From a virus, in the IMG/VR virus record IMGVR_UViG_3300018048_000059, positions 1 through 23,911 of that record: DNA of 23,911 nucleotides. One strand, 5' to 3'. Each line of letters starts with the position of its first letter. The stretch's first letter is position 1. Under the pieces are notes generated by a model. That model searched no databases, had not been told where the DNA came from, and saw only the letters and a program-made list of their open reading frames with translations. A program made the position numbers and the translations under genes. Of the stretch, positions 1 to 6,061 are shown one piece after another.

Positions 1-223
1 CATGCAGTACGGTATAGATAACAGCTTCGAGGGTCTTACAATACTTGGTAGAGATGAGTATACGGTGCGGTTCAGGAGTGTACTCTCCGATACAATCATG
101 ATTGTAGACAACTTCAAACTCAACATGAATGCTATCAGGAAAGTCTTGGAATGGTTTATGAATACGGAATGTATTGTAAAGATGTTCAATGAAACTAACG
201 GTTATAAATCCTTGCGCCTTCAC
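1..223 (-). CDS. Probable SprT-like zinc metalloprotease, partial (3' end outside window)
   Basis: Downstream of the M15 peptidase the minus strand stays open in one frame for 74 codons to the window edge. The product has protein-like composition (FRIHKPFQDFPDSIHVEFEV, then PEPHRILISTKYCKTLEAVI) and ends in TVLH followed by a codon beginning with G. In SprT-like proteins a strand reading like 'ILIS' is followed by a helix ending in HExxH, so the sequence stops at what would be the H-E of the zinc site. That matches the spacing of the family but is inference, because E and the second H lie outside. The proposed GTG start at 223 overlaps the peptidase gene by 29 bases; an in-frame TAA lies just upstream, so no earlier start is possible. 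No strong ribosome binding site is seen. SprT-like genes are recurrent in marine phages; the role here is unknown. An overlapping plus-strand frame (2-325) is less likely. Confidence 0.5.
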   Translation of the reverse strand, partial: MKAQGFITVSFIEHLYNTFRIHKPFQDFPDSIHVEFEVVYNHDCIGEYTPEPHRILISTKYCKTLEAVIYTVLH

Positions 224-635
224 GATCGATTACCAACATCTGTCTTCGAGGTTCCGCACCTTCGGGTGGGAATGAGATGTGTATCCAGGAATCATATTCT
301 AATATCAGTTGGTCAAAAGGAATAGAGGAGTCTGCGATTACCTCGAATACTCGTCCAACATGAGCATAACGATCACAAGTGAAATCACAAGCAAGACCCA
401 TAATATGTTGGCTGGTCCTTTTAGATCCAAGAAGATCGTTGAGAGCTTCACACCTAAAACCACTACTAACAATAATAGGCAAACTATCAAGCTTAGTCCT
501 AACAAGTTCCATTCCTTTCGCTAATGTTTTTAAGTTCTCCAACTGTATGTCGTTGGGTTTATTTATTATACCATGACGTGCAGCTAACTGCGACCTCGTC
601 ATTTCTTCCAAGGTAAAGTGTTCTGATAACCTCAC
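195..635 (-). CDS. M15-type peptidoglycan peptidase (endolysin)
   Basis: A 146-residue protein that very likely cleaves peptide cross-links of the host cell wall at lysis. It has the Peptidase_M15_3 / D-Ala-D-Ala carboxypeptidase-like layout: SSGFRC at about residues 57-62, the zinc signature H77-x-x-G-x-x-x-D84 (HIMGLACD), and a C-terminal W-x-H site (WIHIS, H119). H77, D84 and H119 are the expected metal ligands. Length is typical for single-domain phage enzymes of this family, and no cell-wall binding domain is present. No signal peptide is visible, so export through the holin just upstream is expected. The start at 635 follows the holin stop with a short overlap (holin ends at 632), suggesting coupled translation. 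The C-terminus overlaps the proposed SprT-like gene. Confidence 0.88.
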   Translation of the reverse strand: MRLSEHFTLEEMTRSQLAARHGIINKPNDIQLENLKTLAKGMELVRTKLDSLPIIVSSGFRCEALNDLLGSKRTSQHIMGLACDFTCDRYAHVGRVFEVIADSSIPFDQLILEYDSWIHISFPPEGAEPRRQMLVIDREGARIYNR

Positions 636-1027
636 TGTGTTAGGCCCTTAGCCTTTTCCCAAGAGCGTAGACCCGCAAGGCCAAGTAGTGCAATAGTTAG
701 TTCCATTAGTACATCTGTTTGTAGTTGAGGTAATACAGCATTGATGCCATACAAAGCTAACCCCCATTGAAGTATCGGGTTAAGCACAAATATCCAAGCA
801 AAACCAATACCGCACACCCACCCAAGGAAAGGACGCCAACCAGCAATAAACACGCTGCGATGATTAGCTTCGATCTTATTCGTCTCAGCCTGAGCGAGAT
901 TAATCTGTGCTGCATTGTCGATAAGAGCTTTTTCAATGTCTGCCTTTGCTTTCTCTTTGGCATTGTTATCGGGTATTACTTTATCTAAGACAGAACTAAC
1001 GACTGATATGATTGGACCCCACATCAT
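632..1027 (-). CDS. Holin, three-transmembrane (GTA_holin_3TM-like)
   Basis: A 131-residue protein expected to form holes in the inner membrane that release the peptidase encoded next. Residues 1-17 are mildly hydrophobic. Residues 20-57 are a charged helix rich in K, E, A and Q. A motif GWRPFLGW (63-70) follows and leads into hydrophobic segments at about 70-95 and 104-121, with a short charged tail (RSWEKAKG). The arginine/tryptophan motif before the membrane segments is characteristic of PF11351-type holins found in gene-transfer agents and many phages. The gene begins with twin ATG codons (1027-1022). The first ATG shares bases with the TGA stop of the 44-residue gene upstream (ATGA overlap). 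The twin start recalls dual-start holins, but here both products would carry the same charge. Confidence 0.8.
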   Translation of the reverse strand: MMWGPIISVVSSVLDKVIPDNNAKEKAKADIEKALIDNAAQINLAQAETNKIEANHRSVFIAGWRPFLGWVCGIGFAWIFVLNPILQWGLALYGINAVLPQLQTDVLMELTIALLGLAGLRSWEKAKGLTQ

Positions 1028-1158
1028 TTAGATGCAATCGCCTTCAACCAATCGCTCAACTTTATAAGGACACTCTTGATCATGCTTACGCTTGGCTTTC
1101 GGATAACTTCGTAGGCCACGAGTATCAAGATAACTATGAGTATATAGATCATCCACAT
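1024..1158 (-). CDS. 44-residue single-TM protein of the lysis cassette
   Basis: A very small gene, 44 codons plus stop. The product starts MWMIYILIVILILVAY, a classical single membrane segment (about residues 2-17). A 28-residue basic, amphipathic tail follows (EVIRKPSVSMIKSVLIKLSD onward), ending in LKAIASK. The start at 1158 is preceded by a purine-rich AAGAAGGGG ribosome binding site about eight bases upstream. The stop TGA overlaps the holin start as ATGA, arguing strongly for real, coupled translation. A longer frame (1028-1261) occupies the same DNA but yields a cysteine-rich, arginine-rich peptide with no such signals, so it is taken as a shadow. Plausible roles are an accessory holin, antiholin or small spanin-like protein. 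I recognise no family. Confidence 0.65.
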   Translation of the reverse strand: MWMIYILIVILILVAYEVIRKPSVSMIKSVLIKLSDWLKAIASK

Positions 1159-1200
1159 TTTGTATTCCCCTTCTTAACATTTGACATAGTCTTGTTAACA

Positions 1201-1371
1201 TTATATTTTGCCAACAATAACAGATATTACAATAGCACCGAAGCCAGTCATGCATCCCCAAATAAGTTTACCAAGCATAGCTTCAAGACGATCAAGACGA
1301 TAGTGCAATGTTGCATATCGTTCTGCACATAACTTCTCGTGGGCTGCTAGCTTTTCGTCTGGTGTCATCAT
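1201..1371 (-). CDS. 56-residue membrane-anchored lysis protein (XhlA-like layout)
   Basis: A second very small gene, 56 codons plus stop. The product opens with MMTPDEKLAAHEKLCAERYA, a charged helix continuing through HYRLDRLEAMLGKL. It ends in one membrane segment, WGCMTGFGAIVISVIVG at about residues 38-54. A short N-terminal coiled coil followed by a C-terminal membrane anchor is the layout of haemolysin XhlA-type phage lysis accessories, though the match is by layout and the family assignment is tentative. Twin ATG codons at 1371-1366 are preceded by AGGA at 1378-1375, partly within the stop region of the oxygenase gene, giving good spacing. It is the first gene of the lysis block and is followed 42 bases later by the 44-residue membrane protein. 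Confidence 0.7.
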   Translation of the reverse strand: MMTPDEKLAAHEKLCAERYATLHYRLDRLEAMLGKLIWGCMTGFGAIVISVIVGKI

Positions 1372-1376
1372 CAATC

Positions 1377-2492
1377 CTATTTAAAGTATGGTCCTACTAA
1401 CCATGTTACGGCACTGTATCGAGTTCCTGTTGTTACTGGCTCAACACCATGTATCATATAACTAGGAAATACTAACACAGTTCCTTTGCTTTGTGGTGGA
1501 TAAAATACTCTACCATCAGCGTTAATAAAAAACTTACCACCTTCATAATCATCATTCAAAAATGCCAAGCATGTGAGCTTTCTTGTCTCTTCACTATGAC
1601 TATGAAACGTATCTACATGTTGAGTGTAATGTCCTTCTGGTTTATATATTAATAACTCAGTTTGATTAGAATGAGTTATATGATATTGCCACCAATACTG
1701 GTTTGCATTTAATCCTGTTGATGTTAGTGTGGCACCAATGCCTACATTTTGTGGCAGTATAACTCTTTTAACATCTCTAATTGTTTTATCTATTTCTCCA
1801 GTATTGTTACCAATGTATGGTGGTTCTTTATTTATACTGTCTTGTGAGTATGTGTTAATTAAGTTATTGCAAAAGTCATGAGACAAATGATTATCAAATA
1901 CAGCACAATTAGTTAATGTTCGTTCAGTAAGTGTATTTTTAGAGACACCTAATGACTGACGTTTATCATACTTCCATTCAGCATGTGGTCCATCAGCATC
2001 TACATAATGTAAGAATACTTGTGCTTGCCATTGACCTTCAGTATACTTTTCTCGCCAATGCTCAACTTCCATGCCACGATACAAAACGGCATCACCTACT
2101 TGCATATCTACTTTGTTACCTTCCATGTAGATAGACCATACGTCACCTTCAAAACCTAGTGTAATGGTTGCTGATATTTCACAGGCTGGTCTGTCTTTAT
2201 GCTTTACAAGTTCGTCACCAGGAGCATATAATCTTGCGTATGAATAAGTTGGATATAATCTTTTACCACAATGTTTTTCAAAGTGTGGTAATAAGTCTAC
2301 TAACAACTGGTCAAATGTCTGTGTTCCATGTACAGCTTCTGACTTTGGGCATTGTATATCTTTTACTGTACGTCCGTTTACAACTAAATCTTTTAATGCT
2401 TGTGTTAATTCTGCACAGTTTTGTTCGTCTAAAAAGCTTTTTAAATGTACATAACTGTTTTGTTGAAAACTATCAATGCTTGTTTGATACAT
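1377..2492 (-). CDS. Tandem-domain 2-oxoglutarate/Fe(II)-dependent oxygenase
   Basis: A 371-residue cytoplasmic protein with two copies of the 2OG-Fe(II) dioxygenase fold. Domain one (about 1-175) carries H98-K-D100 and H145 (VEHWREKY), the facial triad for iron. At the place where the cosubstrate-binding R/K normally sits it has Q (GQWQAQVFLHY). Domain two (about 195-371) has H292-V-D294, H348 (MIHGVEP) and R358 (TGTRYSAVTW), a complete prolyl-4-hydroxylase-like set, plus NDDYEGGKFF before the second half. Such enzymes use 2-oxoglutarate and O2 to hydroxylate proteins, nucleic acids or small molecules; the substrate is not readable here. The gene sits between the fiber module and the lysis module. 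The start at 2492 has no clear Shine-Dalgarno sequence (AT-rich CAATATATT precedes it), so expression may depend on the gene upstream, which ends at 2502. Confidence 0.88.
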   Translation of the reverse strand: MYQTSIDSFQQNSYVHLKSFLDEQNCAELTQALKDLVVNGRTVKDIQCPKSEAVHGTQTFDQLLVDLLPHFEKHCGKRLYPTYSYARLYAPGDELVKHKDRPACEISATITLGFEGDVWSIYMEGNKVDMQVGDAVLYRGMEVEHWREKYTEGQWQAQVFLHYVDADGPHAEWKYDKRQSLGVSKNTLTERTLTNCAVFDNHLSHDFCNNLINTYSQDSINKEPPYIGNNTGEIDKTIRDVKRVILPQNVGIGATLTSTGLNANQYWWQYHITHSNQTELLIYKPEGHYTQHVDTFHSHSEETRKLTCLAFLNDDYEGGKFFINADGRVFYPPQSKGTVLVFPSYMIHGVEPVTTGTRYSAVTWLVGPYFK

Positions 2493-2501
2493 AATATATT
2501 G

Positions 2502-2777
2502 TTATTCTGGATATGGTTCATCAACCTGTTTAGTATAGCATGATCCATCTTTGTAATACCATACATCTGCCATACACTCATCTGGACAATCTACCCATAT
2601 TAATGTCGAATAAGTTTCAAATGTTTTGTTTGCATCAACAACTTCTGCAACTCTCATAGTATCTTCTATTGTAGAATAATTTGGATCATATTGTTGTGTT
2701 TCTGTATTCCATGTCCAAGAGGAAATCCAAGTAACATTAGAAATTTCTGTTGTGCTAATTAATGCTTTTTTTGCCAT
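2502..2777 (-). CDS. 91-residue fiber-adjacent protein, unknown function
   Basis: A 91-residue acidic, aromatic-rich protein (four Trp, several Tyr). It has an N-terminal stretch NVTWISSWTWNTETQQYDPN and a C-terminal WVDCPDECMADVWYYKDGSC. The three C-terminal cysteines and the DCPDEC...YYKDG pattern recur in small proteins next to tail fibers in marine phages and cyanophages, as far as I recall; I know of no proven function. An AAGGA ribosome binding site lies just before the ATG at 2777, only nine bases after the fiber stop, so it is co-transcribed with the fiber. A fiber chaperone or a small fiber-associated virion protein would fit the position. This is inference from context only. Confidence 0.6.
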   Translation of the reverse strand: MAKKALISTTEISNVTWISSWTWNTETQQYDPNYSTIEDTMRVAEVVDANKTFETYSTLIWVDCPDECMADVWYYKDGSCYTKQVDEPYPE

Positions 2778-2786
2778 AATTTATCC

Positions 2787-5700
2787 TTAATATTCCACTA
2801 TTACTACACCACCACCACCTGTTCTATTAGGAGCGGGTAAAGATGTTGCTGAAGCTCCACCAGCACCTCCGCCATATAATCCCCCACTATTACGTGACAA
2901 TCCACCTCCACCTAATATAGAAGATCCACCAGTACCTCCTCCTTGAGTAACACCAGGACCTGTTTGCGGACCTGGAAATGTCACCACACCAGCACTACCA
3001 GCTTGACCATCTATATTGATCGATCCACCAGAACCAGCACCTCCAGTCCCACCTATATATGTACCTCCAGCACCTCCACCAGTTGCAGAACAATAAGCTC
3101 CAAATGAAGAAGTACCGCCTGTTCCAGTGCTACCTGATCCAATTGTAACAGTTACGTTAGTGGCACTAGGAAACGGTACAACTTCTATAGCTGCTCCACC
3201 AGCACCTCCACCTCCTCCTTGTCCAGCCATTGGAGCTGGTGTAGGTCCAAAGGTTCCTTGTAAACCACCACCACCACCACCACCAATTACTGTCACTTTA
3301 ACTTTTTCTACTGTTCCTGGATTTGTCCATGTGCCTGGTGAGGTAAAAACTTCTATGTTGCTAAAGCCACCACCAGCTGCTAAAGTAGTCCATGTCATTG
3401 TTCCGTCACCATCAGACGCAAGGTATTGTCCAGCAGTACCATTGCCTGATACATTTAATTCATCTGCACCAACAGAGTTGTCTGCAATTGTAGATGCGTT
3501 TACTTCATTTAATGTTGCAAGAGATCCTAGGCCTAATGATGTTCTCGCAGTAGCACCTGATTCTGCCACCCATGTTGATCCATTACCAACAATAAAGTTT
3601 CCGTCAGTGTTTGCTAATCCACCAATAGCAGTTAAGTCTGCATCTAATGGTTGCTTGCCATCTAGTGCTGTTTGTAATCCATCAACATTACTAATAATGT
3701 GATTGTGTGAATCGTCTGCAATAGTTACTGCAATAGATGTAGTTCCACTTCCTGACACATCACCTGACAATGTGATTGTTTGGTTTGCAGTTAAAACATT
3801 AGCACCACCTTGTTGTAAGTTTCCTGTGAAGTTTGCAGTAACATCATCATACTTAGCTGTGTCTGCATCATATCCTTGAACAGTTACACCGATGTCAGCA
3901 TCAACTACGATAGTTGCATCATAGCCCTGTACTGTGGATCCGATGTCTGATGAAGTTAATATATTTGCATCATAGGCCTGAACAGTAGATCCAATATCTG
4001 TATCGACTAGAACATTACTACCACCATTCTGAAGAGTACCTGTAAAGTTAGCAGTAGTGTCATCGTATTTAGCCGTATCAGCATCGTAACCTTGTACACT
4101 TGTACCAATGTCTGCTGACTTAAGTATGGTTGCATCATATGCCTGGACTGTTGATCCTATGTCTGAATCTAGTACAGCATCAGATCCTAATGCTGTATTA
4201 ACATCAGTTGCAGTAAGTGTTACAGCACCTGTTCTGGTGTTAAATGAAGTTACTGCTCCTGATGCTGAGAATGCAGCAGCTTGCCATGCAGATCCATCCC
4301 ATACATAAAGTTGCTCATCAACTGTGTTGTAATATAAAGCACCAGTTGTAGATGTGGTTGGAGCAGAAGATGCTGCACCTAAATATGTATTTGCAAATGT
4401 CACTACATCAGATACATTATCTGAAACAGTTGTAATGTCATCACTGATAGGACCAAGTGCTGTGATCTCTGTTGATAATCCAGCCACTGTACCTATGTCA
4501 GCTGCATCAGCAACAACTGTTGTAATATCAGATGAGAGTCCAGCGACAGTTGTAACATTAGCACTAATGCCAGCTACTGTTGTAACATCTGCAATATTGG
4601 TTGCGGTCGTATTGACATTGGCTATATTAGTTGCAGTGGTATTCACGTTAGCTATATTAGTTGCAGTGGTATTCACATTAGCTATGTTAGTTGCGGTAGT
4701 GTTAATGTTTGTTTCGTTTGCGTTGACTGCATTGATGTTAGTTTCATTCGCTGCAACGGCACTCACATCTGCACTGATTCCAGCTACAGTATTTACATCA
4801 GCAATGTTCGTAGCTACTGTGCCTATGTCAGTTCCATCTGCTGCAACAGTAGTGACATCTGATTCAATGCCAGCGACTGTAGTAACGTCAGCACTAATGC
4901 CAGCAACAGTATTGATGTTAGTTTGATTTTCTACAGAAGGTGTAAGTTGATACCAAGTTGTTGTGCCAAGGTCATATACTTTCATGACATTGTTTGTTGT
5001 ATCAAAGTATAATGCGCCATCGGCTAATGCATTACCATCATTGTCTAATGTAGGATCACTAGCTTTAGCACCAAGGTATGCATCATCAAAGTTATCGAAC
5101 ACGGCTTCAGCCGCTGCTTGTGCGGCCTCTGCTAATCCTTGTGCTGTTTCTGCTCCAGTCTGTGCAGTCTCTGCATTTGTTTCAGCAGTCTCTGCTCCAG
5201 TCTGTGCTAACTCTGCGGCTGTTTGTGCAGTTTCGGCTAAAGCTTGTGCGGCTTCTGCTGCTGTTTGTGCGGCTTCTGCATCTGTGGCACTTGCTTCTGC
5301 TGCATCTGCAATATCTTGTACTGATTCAGCATCAACCAGCACTGCCCATTTAGCAGCATCTGCATTAGAGTCAATCGGTAATGATCCTGAAGATGTGTGT
5401 GCAGTAAGACAGATGTAAACGTTTTCATTGCTTGTGTCTTTAACTAAGTCACGCTTATTGTATTCAACGCCAGATGACCAGTTTCCACGGTAGTCACCAA
5501 CTTGTTCACCAATGGTTGGATTACCATCTGCATCAAACGCTAATGTTTTGTTAGCACGATCCACATTGTTTGGCAATGTCATATTCACTGTAGTAGGATC
5601 TGTATTAGGCGCACGTAATGCACGATCAGATTGTTCTTGAACTTGTTGTACAAAGATTGTTTGGCTATCAAACTCATCGTTCAAGGATGTAGCGAAGAGT

Positions 5701-5996
5701 GGACCACCAGTTGTAAAGTCTGTTGTTCTTTGAATTGTTCTATCGCCAATGATTGTAATTCGATCAGACGCAGTAGGCGTGCTAGGAACATTAGTGCCAG
5801 TCACAATCGTAACAGATCCAGTTCCATCTCCATCAATGGATACAGTATAGTCTGTGGTTAGAGTAAGTTCTGTGTAGTTAAAGTATACAGCAATGTCAGT
5901 CTGTGCTAATACTTCGAATTCAAATGCGTAAGGGCCTACACCAGCTGAACCAGTGTAAACTATACGTCTCGTTGTGCTTGATATGTCGATTGCCAT
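2787..5996 (-). CDS. Tail fiber with T7 gp17-like N-terminus and glycine-rich tip
   Basis: A 1069-residue receptor-binding fiber. Residues 1-150 match the T7 gp17 N-terminal attachment domain (RRIVYTGSAGVGPYAFEFEV, later FDSQTIFVQQVQEQSDRALR), which docks to the tail tube. Next come an alanine-rich coiled coil (about 232-299, AET-AQT repeats), a decapeptide repeat region (about 355-540, xxVTTVAGIS / ATNIANVNTT units), and five copies of DIGxxVQxYDA (about 600-730). A linker (VDGLQTALDGKQPLDADLTA) leads to a glycine-rich tip (about 880-1069) that starts FTSPGTW, has long GGGG runs and ends GGGGVVIVEY. The tip resembles Gly-rich adhesin domains and probably sets host range. The start at 5996 has an AGAGGATT ribosome binding site. 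It lies after the internal virion genes, as gene 17 does in T7. Confidence 0.93.
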   Translation of the reverse strand: MAIDISSTTRRIVYTGSAGVGPYAFEFEVLAQTDIAVYFNYTELTLTTDYTVSIDGDGTGSVTIVTGTNVPSTPTASDRITIIGDRTIQRTTDFTTGGPLFATSLNDEFDSQTIFVQQVQEQSDRALRAPNTDPTTVNMTLPNNVDRANKTLAFDADGNPTIGEQVGDYRGNWSSGVEYNKRDLVKDTSNENVYICLTAHTSSGSLPIDSNADAAKWAVLVDAESVQDIADAAEASATDAEAAQTAAEAAQALAETAQTAAELAQTGAETAETNAETAQTGAETAQGLAEAAQAAAEAVFDNFDDAYLGAKASDPTLDNDGNALADGALYFDTTNNVMKVYDLGTTTWYQLTPSVENQTNINTVAGISADVTTVAGIESDVTTVAADGTDIGTVATNIADVNTVAGISADVSAVAANETNINAVNANETNINTTATNIANVNTTATNIANVNTTATNIANVNTTATNIADVTTVAGISANVTTVAGLSSDITTVVADAADIGTVAGLSTEITALGPISDDITTVSDNVSDVVTFANTYLGAASSAPTTSTTGALYYNTVDEQLYVWDGSAWQAAAFSASGAVTSFNTRTGAVTLTATDVNTALGSDAVLDSDIGSTVQAYDATILKSADIGTSVQGYDADTAKYDDTTANFTGTLQNGGSNVLVDTDIGSTVQAYDANILTSSDIGSTVQGYDATIVVDADIGVTVQGYDADTAKYDDVTANFTGNLQQGGANVLTANQTITLSGDVSGSGTTSIAVTIADDSHNHIISNVDGLQTALDGKQPLDADLTAIGGLANTDGNFIVGNGSTWVAESGATARTSLGLGSLATLNEVNASTIADNSVGADELNVSGNGTAGQYLASDGDGTMTWTTLAAGGGFSNIEVFTSPGTWTNPGTVEKVKVTVIGGGGGGGLQGTFGPTPAPMAGQGGGGGAGGAAIEVVPFPSATNVTVTIGSGSTGTGGTSSFGAYCSATGGGAGGTYIGGTGGAGSGGSINIDGQAGSAGVVTFPGPQTGPGVTQGGGTGGSSILGGGGLSRNSGGLYGGGAGGASATSLPAPNRTGGGGVVIVEY
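4591..4710 (-). repeat. Four tandem 30-bp repeats in the fiber gene
   Basis: Four consecutive 30-base units occupy this stretch. The two central units (4621-4650 and 4651-4680) differ at one base; the outer two are diverged. They encode the ten-residue unit ATNIANVNTT four times within the larger degenerate repeat region of the fiber. The period is an exact multiple of three, so unit gain or loss would keep the frame and change fiber length. There are no unique spacers between units. Confidence 0.85.
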
Positions 5997-6034
5997 AATA
6001 ATCCTCTACTATATTTTACTCTTGTTAATATAAA

Positions 6035-6052
6035 ATATCCACTAAGTGATAT
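6035..6052 (-). terminator. Weak AT-rich hairpin with T-run before the fiber gene
   Basis: Read on the minus strand, ATAT-CAC-TTA-GTG-G-ATAT forms a short stem with one bulged base, immediately followed by TTTTATATT. It lies in the 65-base gap between the 860-residue virion protein and the fiber. The stem is short and AT-rich, so it could be a weak, leaky terminator or an mRNA 3' end, or chance. I see no convincing promoter in the same gap. Confidence 0.3.
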
Positions 6053-6061
6053 CTGATAATG

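Noticed and set aside
2-325. 107-codon plus-strand frame at the left edge
   Set aside because: It would be the only plus-strand gene, lies antisense to the peptidase and to the better SprT-like frame, and has no ribosome binding site visible at the edge.
757-963. 68-codon frame inside the holin with a lipobox-like LSLGGC, a possible embedded Rz1
   Set aside because: The hydrophobic run comes from the holin's membrane segment read out of frame. There is no Shine-Dalgarno, the part after the Cys is hydrophobic rather than proline-rich, and no partner Rz gene is seen.
1028-1261. 77-codon minus-strand frame in the lysis region
   Set aside because: It overlaps the 44-residue membrane protein and the end of the 56-residue one in another frame; its product is Cys/Arg/Lys-rich and it has no ribosome binding site, while the small genes do.
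4591-4710. 30-bp direct repeats that could be taken for a CRISPR array
   Set aside because: The units are contiguous without spacers, in frame with the fiber, and encode a repeated decapeptide.
3127-5418. Several long plus-strand frames (up to 191 codons) antisense to the fiber
   Set aside because: They arise from the repetitive, biased composition of the fiber gene; products are low-complexity Pro/Ala/Val strings, as expected for shadows of Gly-, Ala- and Thr-rich coding sequence.
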